In this document: positions 43,462 through 52,660 of the stretch, one piece after another
Numbering within the stretch: the first letter of the stretch is position 1
Layout of the letters: every line of letters starts with the position of its first letter
Program-made: the position numbers and the translations under genes
Source: Scytonema tolypothrichoides VB-61278
Lineage (GTDB): Bacteria > Cyanobacteriota > Cyanobacteriia > Cyanobacteriales > Nostocaceae
DNA length: 64,000 nt
Direction: 5' to 3'
NCBI RefSeq assembly: GCF_000828085.3
Contig: NZ_JXCA02000023.1
Location: 154,128-218,127 of the forward strand
Notes under the pieces: model-generated
What the model was told of the DNA's origin: nothing
What the model saw: only the letters and a program-made list of their open reading frames with translations
Databases searched by the model: none

Positions 43462-44531
43462 CTGGAAATCGTCCGCAACGACCTCAACAACCAAACAGAC
43501 CTAACCGTCCTAGCAGTGCAAGTTCATCAAATCCTGAACTTGCACCGAAACCTTATGAATTCGTCTCGTTTCCCAAGGAACGTCCTAACTTACAGCGTCC
43601 GGTTGGACATGATAAATATTTGAGCGATCGCCTACACGGCACTTTACATCTTACCCTAAAAGTCCAGACATCTCTCCATGTCTCCACTGGTGTAGTTGTC
43701 ATGGGTAGCGATATTGGCAGTCGCATTCCCCTGATTAAAACAATGATACAAGGTGTTGACCAAAAACTCTCGATTGGTGGCAGTTCTCTCAAAGGTTGTA
43801 TCCGGTCTGTTTATGAAGCGATTACTAACAGTACTCTAGCAGTTGTCACCTCAAAGTATGTCAAGGATAATAAGTATCCTACCGAACGCTTACCTTGTCG
43901 CAACAAAGAACAACTTTGTCCAGCCAGTCGGGTTTTTGGTGCGTTAGATTGGCAGGGCTTGCTTGATTTCAACGATGCTAAGTGTGAAAGCATGGGCTTT
44001 TCCACCGGATTTATGCCTTCCTTATATCGTCCTCGTCCAGATGAAAGCAGCGCATACTTTATTCAAGGCAGAGTTGCAGGTCGGAAGTTTTACTACCATA
44101 CTATCAGGGCAATTGATAAAGGACAAAATGCTGGCATTCCTGTACAACAAGCCGCAAGAGAGTATACTTTCAAAACCGAATTACACTTCAAGAATTTGCT
44201 ACCAGAAGAATTAGGAACTTTGCTAATTGTCTTAGGACAAGACGCCAAAAATCCCATCGCCTTAAAAGTGGGAGGCGGGAAACCCATTGGTATGGGAACG
44301 ATGACAGTTACTGTGGAGAAAATAGAACAGCCGCAAAACCTGCAACAGCGCTACTCGTCTTATCATCTCAATGATTCTGACGAGTTAACAGGAGATAAAT
44401 TAAAAAAATTTATACAAGAAAATATTCAAACAGCCGACTCGTCGCGTCTGATTCAAAAACCCCAACTAGAGGAACTCACAGCCGTACTGCGTTATCCAAC
44501 TGACCGCGAACCTCCATCTGGAATGTACTAA
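43458..44531 (+). CDS. Cas7-type RAMP with substituted catalytic Asp, 357 aa
   Basis: The first ~45 residues are Pro/Gln/Asn-rich and disordered. The RAMP core follows: LHVSTGVVVMGSD then GSRIPLIKT, with R89 where other Csm3-like proteins have the cutting Asp, then IGGSSLKGCIRSVYE and VGGGKPIGMGTMTV. It thus binds crRNA but probably does not cut. In the Synechocystis III-Dv complex a terminal Cas7 with an insertion is also non-cutting, so this may be its counterpart. CRNKEQLCPASRVFG provides paired Cys. Confidence 0.78.
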   Translation: MTGNRPQRPQQPNRPNRPSSASSSNPELAPKPYEFVSFPKERPNLQRPVGHDKYLSDRLHGTLHLTLKVQTSLHVSTGVVVMGSDIGSRIPLIKTMIQGVDQKLSIGGSSLKGCIRSVYEAITNSTLAVVTSKYVKDNKYPTERLPCRNKEQLCPASRVFGALDWQGLLDFNDAKCESMGFSTGFMPSLYRPRPDESSAYFIQGRVAGRKFYYHTIRAIDKGQNAGIPVQQAAREYTFKTELHFKNLLPEELGTLLIVLGQDAKNPIALKVGGGKPIGMGTMTVTVEKIEQPQNLQQRYSSYHLNDSDELTGDKLKKFIQENIQTADSSRLIQKPQLEELTAVLRYPTDREPPSGMY

Positions 44532-44533
44532 TT

Positions 44534-45238
44534 ATGACTATGGTTGAAACTTCTTCGGAATCATTGACGGATGCAGAGTGGGATATTGCTCATGCGATCT
44601 GCGTACAGCGCAGCAGCGAAGCTATCGCTCAAACCCTAGTAAAAGAAAATACAGACGTTAACGAATTGGGGAAAGTCGTTGCTTATCTGCGTACTATTGT
44701 TGACAAACCAGATGCAACTTCTCGGTTTTTCAAGTATTTAAAAACCTTGGTGAGTAATGGTAAAGTGATTGGACACAGTGGCAGAACTTCAGATTATTAC
44801 CGCAGCATCGAGAAAGCTTGTAGTGATTCTCTCAAAGGTGTTGGGAATGCCTACACAATACTGCAAATTTTAGGCTGGGTATCTCGACTCATGCGTTATT
44901 ACAAAGATGCTGGTGTTCCAATTGGAGAAATTCCTACTCCTACTACATCCCCTGTAGAGTCATCGCGTCAAGCAGAAATTGCCAAAGTCGTTCAATCTCA
45001 AGACTTTCAAGTTGAGCAAATATTAGAGGCAAAAGTCATCAAAATCAATGGTAACAAGGTCACTTATGAGATTTTGGGGACAATTAAATTAACTGAGAAG
45101 GAACCGAAGAAAGCTAGTGTTCTTCAGGAAGGACAGACGGTGAAGGTGAAAATTGTGTCTCTCAAGGAAGATGGGAGTATTAAAAGTGTGAAGACTGTGT
45201 CTGATGACTTCTCCATTAAACAAATCTCACAAGTTTGA
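44534..45238 (+). CDS. Helical + OB-like protein closing the III-D module
   Basis: 234 residues. The first ~125 are helical (AYLRTIVDKPDATSRFF, NAYTILQILGWVSRLMRYY) and could form a small-subunit-like bundle. After a Pro/Thr linker a beta-rich domain (about 160–225: ILEAKVIKINGNKVTYEIL, then GQTVKVKIVSLKEDG) looks like an S1/OB fold that could bind RNA. It starts two bases after the preceding Cas7. III-D loci often end in an unnamed gene of the all1473 group, which this may represent. Function unknown. A 232-base gap then precedes the second cas10. Confidence 0.6.
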   Translation: MTMVETSSESLTDAEWDIAHAICVQRSSEAIAQTLVKENTDVNELGKVVAYLRTIVDKPDATSRFFKYLKTLVSNGKVIGHSGRTSDYYRSIEKACSDSLKGVGNAYTILQILGWVSRLMRYYKDAGVPIGEIPTPTTSPVESSRQAEIAKVVQSQDFQVEQILEAKVIKINGNKVTYEILGTIKLTEKEPKKASVLQEGQTVKVKIVSLKEDGSIKSVKTVSDDFSIKQISQV

Positions 45239-45470
45239 AGTTTTGGTAAAATCTCAGTATTATTCGCTAGATATAACTTAATATGGTTATAAATTATAAC
45301 CTAAATGTATGGTGGTTCTAGTTAGAGGTACAACAGTGTTATGCCTCTACAAAACTTTGTTTTTACCAAATTGAGAACTAGCGTATTTGCTCAAAGGTAG
45401 GATTGGAAGACCCCAATTCCACCTATAGGTAATAATCATACGCAGTTGAGCACAACAACCGTGAAGTGTA

Positions 45471-47816
45471 ATGACTAACTCAAACGCTACCAAAGCTGCA
45501 TTGCAAGTTGCGCAACAAGCTGTGTGGGTTTTAGCAGATTTAGCTGGTGTACAATTACCCAGTGAATGGTATCCGGAGGATTCAGAAGCAATCCAGCGAG
45601 CAAAGTGTATCTTATGGTGTAACAACCCAAATATTCTATGGTCTAAAGAGAAAGAAAAAAATACTCTAACTCCCTTACACTTGTTGTTTGACCAAGTACA
45701 ACTATCGCACAATCAAAATAAACAAAATAAACAACAACATTACTGGGAAGCAATCTACATCAAAGGATTGAATCCGCAAATTCCCTACCCACGGAAAGAG
45801 AAACCACCAGAAAAAGATATTGAATTACTCAAACGACGTATCCGACGGGTTCTCACTTTAGAAAAATTTGACGAGAAAAATTGGAAGAATCTATCACTAC
45901 TCACCCTAATTCTAGAGAAATTTGGCTCTTATGTTAGCTTGAATAATTCAGATATTGCCCTCATTGATATGGTAAGGGCAACTGGTGCTGTAGCAGCAGC
46001 GCTAGCAAACAATCTTGAAGCTAAACAACTCAGGTTAATTGCTGGCGATTTGTCAGGTATTCAAAAATTTATCTACACAATTAGTTCTGCGGGTGCGCTT
46101 AAGTCTCTGCGTGCGAGAAGCTTTTACTTAGAATTAGTCACAGAAGAAGTTGTTCAACAACTGCTGCAAAAACTAGAATTACCACGTATCAATGTAATTT
46201 ATGCTGGCGGTGGTAACTTATATCTGCTTGCGCCTATAGATGAGACAGAAGATAAACTGAAGGAGGTGAGTCAGAGGTTAAATAAGTGGTTAGTAGAAGA
46301 ATTTCAAGGTAAAGTTTTTCTAGCCTTAGCTCATGTAGATTTCGATATTAAAGCAATTGCTGATAAACAACTTGTTGATAAACAATTTGCTGAATACTGG
46401 TCAGAAGTGACACAGAAACTAGCAGAACAAAAATCACGGAAATTTGCCGACAAAATTGTAGACTTTCTCGCACCCCGCGACAGTCACACACCTTGCAAAG
46501 TTTGTCATCGAGATGATTTAGAACCAGAAAAATTACAACCATTAAGTGATGAAATTTCAGTGGAAGCCTGTCCTACTTGTCGTAAGATGTTTGAGTTAGG
46601 TGGCAAGCTTTTAAGAGTACAGGCAATTGTGCGATCGCAGCGAGATAAAATTCCAGGAACAACACCCATCAAGTTAAATCTTGAACCTGAACCTGTTTAT
46701 TATCATATCTTTCAAGCGAGAAAAAAGTCCAAACTTGTTGAAGATTTCAAACAAATTCCTGACACAGAAACTATTTATCTAGTCAATGACTGGACGATAT
46801 ACGACTATTCTCGCGCTGCAAATACCATCCCTTTGCTGCTCGGTAATTACGCTCAAAAAAGCACAGAAGAACCAGGTTCAATTATCCGCGCAGGCGAGAT
46901 GGCGAGAATTGCCCAAGGAATTGAGAGAGTCGGCTGTTTACGGATGGATGTAGACAGGTTAGGACAGATTTTTGCAAAAGGGTTACGTGATAATCGAACC
47001 TTGCCAAACTTAGCTGGTTTATCTCGCCAGATGAGTTATTTCTTTAAAGTCTATCTCAACAGTTTAGCCGAGAATCGTCAGGAGAATTTTCTTGAACAGC
47101 AAGATAGAGTAGAGGTTTTAAAAAACACTAAATCTCTGACTCAAGATGAACGAAAAAATTTAGTTTTCATTTACGCGGGTGGAGATGATGTCTTTGTCAG
47201 CGGTGCGTGGAATGAAGTTGTAGAATTTGCCTTTGACGTTTATCAGTGCTTCCGCGCTTATACTGGAAATCATCCTGATATTACCTTATCCGCAGGTATT
47301 AGTATTGATGATATTAAATTCCCTCTTTATCAAGCTGCGGAATCGTCAGGTAAGGCTGAAGATGCTGCTAAAGGAAATGGTAAAGATAGTTTAGGGTTAT
47401 TTGGTCAAGTCTTTAAGTGGGATGAATGGTTGGGAATAGAAGATATCAATCTTCTTGATTCTGAGATGAAACAATATCTACATCCAGAAGCCAAACCAAA
47501 ACTATTGGGTGTCTTACCATTTGTCGAAATACTGGAACAGCAAGATATTGGTGCTAATTATTCCCGTAACTTTGTGCGTAATTTACTCATAACCGCACAA
47601 ATACAAGAGCAGGCGCTCAAGAAGTTTAAAGATAGTAAGTCAAAGGAGGCTTTAGGAACTCGCTACTATTTGCATTTACCAAAGATTGCCTATACTTTAG
47701 CGAGGTTACCCAATAGGGTACTAGATGACAGTGATTTTCGCACTTCTTTAAAAAGTCCGTATAATGCACCTTATTTTCGGGCGATCGCTACTTGGATTGA
47801 ACTACTTAATCGCTGA
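45471..47816 (+). CDS. cas10: Cas10/Csm1 of the III-A-like module (HD-less, GGDD)
   Basis: 781 residues. LIAGDLSGIQKFIYTISS and SLRARSFYLELVTEEVV form the first cyclase-like domain, the zinc module CKVCHRDDL…CPTCRKM lies at about 340–375, LRMDVDRLGQIFAKG starts the second palm, and GGDD is at 570–573 in IYAGGDDVFVSG. The N-terminal ~150 residues show no HD motif, unlike typical Csm1. It should make cyclic oligoadenylate on target RNA binding but not cut DNA. It starts a new plus-strand operon running to 53923. Confidence 0.9.
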   Translation: MTNSNATKAALQVAQQAVWVLADLAGVQLPSEWYPEDSEAIQRAKCILWCNNPNILWSKEKEKNTLTPLHLLFDQVQLSHNQNKQNKQQHYWEAIYIKGLNPQIPYPRKEKPPEKDIELLKRRIRRVLTLEKFDEKNWKNLSLLTLILEKFGSYVSLNNSDIALIDMVRATGAVAAALANNLEAKQLRLIAGDLSGIQKFIYTISSAGALKSLRARSFYLELVTEEVVQQLLQKLELPRINVIYAGGGNLYLLAPIDETEDKLKEVSQRLNKWLVEEFQGKVFLALAHVDFDIKAIADKQLVDKQFAEYWSEVTQKLAEQKSRKFADKIVDFLAPRDSHTPCKVCHRDDLEPEKLQPLSDEISVEACPTCRKMFELGGKLLRVQAIVRSQRDKIPGTTPIKLNLEPEPVYYHIFQARKKSKLVEDFKQIPDTETIYLVNDWTIYDYSRAANTIPLLLGNYAQKSTEEPGSIIRAGEMARIAQGIERVGCLRMDVDRLGQIFAKGLRDNRTLPNLAGLSRQMSYFFKVYLNSLAENRQENFLEQQDRVEVLKNTKSLTQDERKNLVFIYAGGDDVFVSGAWNEVVEFAFDVYQCFRAYTGNHPDITLSAGISIDDIKFPLYQAAESSGKAEDAAKGNGKDSLGLFGQVFKWDEWLGIEDINLLDSEMKQYLHPEAKPKLLGVLPFVEILEQQDIGANYSRNFVRNLLITAQIQEQALKKFKDSKSKEALGTRYYLHLPKIAYTLARLPNRVLDDSDFRTSLKSPYNAPYFRAIATWIELLNR

Positions 47817-47823
47817 AATATTT

Positions 47824-48492
47824 ATGACCAATATTCCTAAAAAACCTAATCCACGAACTCCATCTGAAGCTAGTAAACCACAGCTAAATTCTCCTGTATC
47901 AAAATCGACTCAGGAAAAATCTCAATCTACTACTGCTGTTAACACACAGACAAATATTGTAAAAATGATTAAAGATGCGATAAATCATGAAGAAGTAAAA
48001 TCATTAAAAAACTATTCAATCCGAAATTTAGTTAACCATGCTAAAGATTTTGGTTACTATCTTAAAGCGCAAAAACTGGAAACTAACCAAATTCGTAAAT
48101 TTTTAGATGCTGTTAATCAAATTAAAACTAGGCTTGCTCAAGATGAGGATGGCAAGCTTAAACAAATTCAGGAGCAAGCAGAAGTTGAGAAGGAAAAAAT
48201 AAGATGGTCTGAAATCAAGGAAGAAGAGAAAAACAACAAAATTCAAGAAATTCAAGTCAAGTTAGAAGCCGAGCAAGAAAAAATAAGATTTTCAAAAATT
48301 GAGATAGATGTTGTCTTGCTAAAACCCAAACTAGCTTATGCAGCCGCACGTCAATCAGCAGCTAAAAGCTTAAATGAAGTCATGTCACTAGCCATTGATA
48401 AAGTACATAGTACAGAAGATTTTTATCGCTTAGTTCAGTTCATTGAATCAATCATTGCTTATCACAAAGAAGCGGGTAGTTGGAGAGAATAA
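47824..48492 (+). CDS. csm2: Csm2 small subunit with coiled-coil insertion
   Basis: 222 residues, longer than the usual 120–150. An unstructured Ser/Thr/Pro-rich start (1–45) leads to the Csm2 core (LVNHAKDFGYYLKAQKLETN and IRKFLDAVNQIK). A charged coiled coil with two EKIR(W/F)S repeats follows (about 115–160), then the core resumes with LLKPKLAYAAARQ and FYRLVQFIESIIAYHK. Csm2 lines the target RNA in III-A complexes. The start 47824 is preferred to 47764, which overlaps cas10. Its stop overlaps csm3 as TAATG. Confidence 0.82.
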   Translation: MTNIPKKPNPRTPSEASKPQLNSPVSKSTQEKSQSTTAVNTQTNIVKMIKDAINHEEVKSLKNYSIRNLVNHAKDFGYYLKAQKLETNQIRKFLDAVNQIKTRLAQDEDGKLKQIQEQAEVEKEKIRWSEIKEEEKNNKIQEIQVKLEAEQEKIRFSKIEIDVVLLKPKLAYAAARQSAAKSLNEVMSLAIDKVHSTEDFYRLVQFIESIIAYHKEAGSWRE

Positions 48493-49469
48493 TGTCTACA
48501 TCAACAGAACAAAAACCCTTACTTGGTAAATGTCGTATCACCAGCACTCTAGTTGTAGAAACGGGTTTACATATAGGTGGCGGTGGCGAGAATTTAGATA
48601 TCGGTGGACTTGATAAACCTGTTATTCGCGATCCTCTAACCCAATATCCTTACTTACCAGGTTCATCAATTAAAGGTAAACTACGTTCCATTTTGGAGAG
48701 GTTGTTAAACAAACCACTGAATCGCACGGGAGGAAGTGATACTTGGCGCTATGAAAGCGATGATTTAGCAGATGGTTTTACCGAAATTGAAGGGCAATTT
48801 ATTCCCTACAAAGGCGCTCGTACTTGTCAAATAAGTCGCGTTTTTGGTTCTACTGGCGGTTCTCAGTTTTGGATGTCAATTCCTATTGCAATCTGTGAAG
48901 GTTTATTTGAAGATAAGAATCTTACTCGCACCATACATAATCAAAATTGTACCAAAATTAGTCGCGGACGCAACGCTCCAGCTCGCCTGATTATTCGGGA
49001 TTGTCATTTGCAACCAGATTCAGCAGAAAAGCTGAAACAAGTTGACACTGGTTTATTCATGACGGAATGGAAATTTGAAAACGGTATTGATCGAGTCACA
49101 GCAGCGGCGAACCCCAGACAAGTAGAACGTGTCCCAGCAGGGTCAAAATTCCAGTTTGAATTAATTTATACTGTAGAAGATGCGGCGCAAGCCATAGAAG
49201 ACTTACAAAATATTGCGATCGCTCTCGCTATCCTAGAAGATGATGCACTCGGTGGACATGGTTCCAGAGGTTACGGCAAAGTCAGATTTCAGAACTTCGA
49301 GTTTTCCTATCGCAGCTTAGAGCAATACCGTCAGATAACCAGCACTCCTGCTGGAACATCAAGTTTACAGCAATTTGCACCCATCGCCAACACACAAGCA
49401 CTCTTAGATAACTTCGGAAGCTTACGCGAGTACATTGAGGGGCGGTTACTGCCAGGAAATGAATCATGA
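48492..49469 (+). CDS. csm3: Csm3 backbone subunit
   Basis: 325 residues. LHIGGGGENLDIGGLDKPVI contains the catalytic D41, then YLPGSSIKGKLRSILER and the Gly-rich GGHGSRGYGKVRF. This is a classic Csm3, the repeated backbone protein that cuts target RNA every six bases. The last ~50 residues are a polar helical tail. TAATG overlap upstream and ATGA overlap downstream place it firmly in the operon. Confidence 0.92.
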   Translation: MSTSTEQKPLLGKCRITSTLVVETGLHIGGGGENLDIGGLDKPVIRDPLTQYPYLPGSSIKGKLRSILERLLNKPLNRTGGSDTWRYESDDLADGFTEIEGQFIPYKGARTCQISRVFGSTGGSQFWMSIPIAICEGLFEDKNLTRTIHNQNCTKISRGRNAPARLIIRDCHLQPDSAEKLKQVDTGLFMTEWKFENGIDRVTAAANPRQVERVPAGSKFQFELIYTVEDAAQAIEDLQNIAIALAILEDDALGGHGSRGYGKVRFQNFEFSYRSLEQYRQITSTPAGTSSLQQFAPIANTQALLDNFGSLREYIEGRLLPGNES

Positions 49470-50587
49470 GTGTCTGGAAATTGGTTAAACTTAACTTTGG
49501 ACGCAGTCCCGCTCATTTTGGGGAAGTCGGAATTGGTATTGAAGAAACGAGCGATCGCGTGCGTTCAGATAGTTTATTTAGTGCTTGGGTGAGTGCTTAT
49601 GCGCGGTTGTTTGGTAAAGATGTTGTTGAGGAATTATTACAGAAATTTCCCACTGATAACCAACCTCAAGTGATATCTCCCTTGCGGGTAAGTTCAACAT
49701 TTATCTATCGACAAGAAAACGAACGCACAATCTACTATCTTCCCCGTCCCCTTAAATTTCCCATCAACTACCCGCAAGGAACTGAAAAAGAGTTAGAGTT
49801 TTTTAAAACCTACAAAAAACTCAATTATTTGCCTTTGGAAGTTTGGCAAAGATGGTATCAAGGCGAAGGATTTATAAACGCTGATGCTGAAGAGTTAATT
49901 GCGGAAACAAAAGGTAAATCTCAGGGACATCTGCGTCAAGCAGGAACCTTTGACTACAAAAAAGCCTTTGTCATTGACCAATTCCCCAAAATTGCAGTAG
50001 ACAGAATTACCAGAGCCACTAACCTTTATCATACAGGTTTGGTTCAATTCCAGTGGGAGGAAAATGGCAATGGAATTCAAAGTTTATCAGGTTTATATTT
50101 TCTGCTGCAATTCTCGCCAGAAGGAGAGAAATTAGCAGATAACTTAAAGGCGGCTTTGCATCTTTTGGGAGAAGAAGGACTTGGGGGAGAACGTTCTAGT
50201 GGTGCGGGAAGATTTCACGTTGAGTGGTTAGAATTTCCTGAAGTCCCTGAAAACTCGCAGAAGAAATTACCTACAGTCCCTGAAAATTGGCAGAAGGTAG
50301 TGAAGTTTTCTGCTGGAACTCACCACACCCTGATGAGTTTGCTTTGGGAATCACCCTTACCGGATGACTTTTTAAATAACGCCAGCTATGAAATTCAAGA
50401 ACGAGGTGGCTGGATAGCTGAAAATCAGGTGCGTCGCAAAATGGTGCGAATGTTTAGCGAAGGTTCAGTTTTTCTCGCACCACCACAAGGAAAGTTGGTA
50501 GATGTCACACCTAAAGATTTTAAAAAACATTGCATCTACCGGAGTGGTATTAGCTTAAGTCTGCCTATCAAAGCACTGGATAAATAA
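49466..50587 (+). CDS. csm4: Csm4 (Cas5-group subunit)
   Basis: 373 residues. VWKLVKLNFGRSPAHFGEVG and IEETSDRVRSDSLFSAWVSA match the Csm4 start, and GEEGLGGERSSGAGRFHV is the Gly-rich loop typical of this subunit. Csm4 binds the 5' handle of the crRNA and holds Cas10. The C-terminal part has HHTLMSLLWESPLP. A coupled start follows csm3. Confidence 0.9.
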   Translation: MSVWKLVKLNFGRSPAHFGEVGIGIEETSDRVRSDSLFSAWVSAYARLFGKDVVEELLQKFPTDNQPQVISPLRVSSTFIYRQENERTIYYLPRPLKFPINYPQGTEKELEFFKTYKKLNYLPLEVWQRWYQGEGFINADAEELIAETKGKSQGHLRQAGTFDYKKAFVIDQFPKIAVDRITRATNLYHTGLVQFQWEENGNGIQSLSGLYFLLQFSPEGEKLADNLKAALHLLGEEGLGGERSSGAGRFHVEWLEFPEVPENSQKKLPTVPENWQKVVKFSAGTHHTLMSLLWESPLPDDFLNNASYEIQERGGWIAENQVRRKMVRMFSEGSVFLAPPQGKLVDVTPKDFKKHCIYRSGISLSLPIKALDK

Positions 50588-50591
50588 AATT

Positions 50592-51875
50592 ATGGTTGTT
50601 TCTCCTGAATTTGCTCTCAAGAAACCGGATTTATATCAATCAAGAAGGATACAGTTGACTAGTCCTATTTTACATATTGGGTCATCTGTATCAAGATTGA
50701 ATCCATTTGAATATGTGCAGACAGAGAAAAAAGTTTATCTCCCCAACCAAGAAGCTTTGGCAAAAGGTCTGATGCACCAAGGAGGGCGATTTTTAAATGA
50801 CTATATCCAGGCAATTGAAGAACGTCAAGACATCACAAAACTTTTAAGACAAGCATTTGGTTCTGAGTGGTGGAATGCGACTAATGCAGATGGAGAGGCA
50901 ATTTTTCCTAAAGACGCTATTAGCCAAAAGTTAACAGACGAGAGAATTACAGATTTACGTCCGATGATTCGTAATGGTATGGGACAATTATTCATTCCTG
51001 GTTCTTCAATTAAAGGAGCAATGAGAACTGCCATAGCATATTATTTACTGAAATATAGCGATCGCTATCAAGTTCCCTCATCAAAGCGAGTTAGCGAAAT
51101 AGAGAAAACCTTAAGACAAAGACTAGGTCAACTCAACCAATATCAGCAGAAATTCTTAGATGACGACTTATTTATGGAGAGTTTATTCTCAGAATTTAGT
51201 CTTACGTATCAAGAAAGAAACTTTCCTGGTAAAGGTCCAAATACGGATTTCTTAAGAGCGCTCAAAGTCACAGATTCTGACCCTCTTTTAGAAAGCAAAA
51301 TCTACAATAAACGAGGTCAACCAATACCAATAAACTTGCCAGTTGTCGCTGAGGTAATTATTTCTAGCAGGTTTCCTGATTATATAGCTAAATATAAAGC
51401 ATCGATTTATGCTGAAATGGTGCGGAATGTGCAAACCGGATTTACTCTCAGCTTGGATACAGAAATGCTCTCATGGTTTAAGCATAAACAAGGTATGAAA
51501 ATACCATTTAGTAATTTAGATGAACTCTTACAAATATGTCAGGAGTTTACTCAAGAACAGTGGGACTATGAACATGATTATTGGCAAGAAATAGAAAATA
51601 ATCCTAGAGCATCCGGCAAGAATTTAGATTTTAATTATATCCGCGAATTTTATGAAACAGAAAAATCTCCCTATAGCCTAAGACTAGGATGGGGTAGTGG
51701 TATGACAGGAACTACAATTGGTTTACTGCTAAAAGATGAACTGCGGGAAGAAATTCGCGATACTTGTGGTTTAAAAGCACCAGGTTTTGAAGCACCAAAA
51801 TCTAGGCGAACTGTGATGAATCCAAACGGCGAAATCAAATTTGTTCCAGGATGGGTTAAGTTTAAAACTTTATAA
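50592..51875 (+). CDS. csm5: Csm5 (terminal Cas7-group subunit)
   Basis: 427 residues. RRIQLTSPILHIGSSVSRLN opens the RAMP domain; MGQLFIPGSSIKGAMRTAI is the conserved crRNA-contact segment, and LRLGWGSGMTGTTIGLL the Gly-rich one. Long helical insertion at about 165–220. Csm5 caps the 3' end of the crRNA in III-A complexes and recruits trimming nucleases. Five bases separate it from the following cas6. Confidence 0.88.
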   Translation: MVVSPEFALKKPDLYQSRRIQLTSPILHIGSSVSRLNPFEYVQTEKKVYLPNQEALAKGLMHQGGRFLNDYIQAIEERQDITKLLRQAFGSEWWNATNADGEAIFPKDAISQKLTDERITDLRPMIRNGMGQLFIPGSSIKGAMRTAIAYYLLKYSDRYQVPSSKRVSEIEKTLRQRLGQLNQYQQKFLDDDLFMESLFSEFSLTYQERNFPGKGPNTDFLRALKVTDSDPLLESKIYNKRGQPIPINLPVVAEVIISSRFPDYIAKYKASIYAEMVRNVQTGFTLSLDTEMLSWFKHKQGMKIPFSNLDELLQICQEFTQEQWDYEHDYWQEIENNPRASGKNLDFNYIREFYETEKSPYSLRLGWGSGMTGTTIGLLLKDELREEIRDTCGLKAPGFEAPKSRRTVMNPNGEIKFVPGWVKFKTL

Positions 51876-51880
51876 TACTC

Positions 51881-52642
51881 ATGCTAATTCGTTCAACCTG
51901 GATATTAAACGTATCCGAATCAACAGTTTTACCCCGTTCCTACGGCTTAGAACTCGTTAAGCAACTACACAAAGAACTAGGCTTAGAAATGGGAGACGAA
52001 ACCATTCCCCCAATTTCTTTCTCAGGAATTCTTGGATTATCAACCATTACTAAAGACTTTTTGACTTTCCATCCAGAAGAGTTTTACCGATTATCTTTAT
52101 GTGGATTGCAAGATATTACAGCGAAAACAATCTCCGCTTTAAATTTATCAGAATCTCTAGAATTTCTCGGAGCGAAATTTAACATCATCAACCGCGAAGA
52201 CGAAATCACCAGCTACGAAGAACTATACACAACTTTGGTGGCAAATGAACCAGAACCAGTCAGACGATTTGACTTGCAATTTCTCACACCAACAGCTTTC
52301 GCACAGGGTAGCACACCATTACCCTTACCCGTACCTGCATTGATGTTCCGCAGTTGGTTAGAACGTTGGAATCATTTTGCTCCCGTTTATTTGGGAAGCG
52401 ATGAATTAATTGCCTATCTTAGTAATGCAATTCTTCTTAAGCATCACAAAATGAAAACCCAAAGTTGGCAATTACATAAAGGTTATGTGAATGGGTTTGT
52501 TGGTGATGTGACACTACAAGTTTTCAACCGTGCTGATTCTTTACTGGCGAATGTCGCACATTTGTTGGTTCAATACTCAAGGTTTTCGGGTACGGGGATG
52601 AAGACGCGGTTGGGAATGGGACAAACACAAGTCAATTTTTAA
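51881..52642 (+). CDS. cas6: Cas6 crRNA-processing endonuclease
   Basis: 253 residues, two ferredoxin-like RAMP halves. The C-terminal Gly-rich loop is FSGTGMKTRLGMGQTQVNF, and FDLQFLTPTAFAQGSTPLPL then FRSWLERWNHFAP fit the Cas6 middle. It cuts repeat RNA to give 8-base 5' handles. The active site cannot be fixed from sequence alone; several His residues (around 190–195 and 225) are candidates. No intact array lies in the window, so it must act on arrays elsewhere. Confidence 0.88.
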   Translation: MLIRSTWILNVSESTVLPRSYGLELVKQLHKELGLEMGDETIPPISFSGILGLSTITKDFLTFHPEEFYRLSLCGLQDITAKTISALNLSESLEFLGAKFNIINREDEITSYEELYTTLVANEPEPVRRFDLQFLTPTAFAQGSTPLPLPVPALMFRSWLERWNHFAPVYLGSDELIAYLSNAILLKHHKMKTQSWQLHKGYVNGFVGDVTLQVFNRADSLLANVAHLLVQYSRFSGTGMKTRLGMGQTQVNF

Positions 52643-52660
52643 AAATAAAGGATGGAAACT

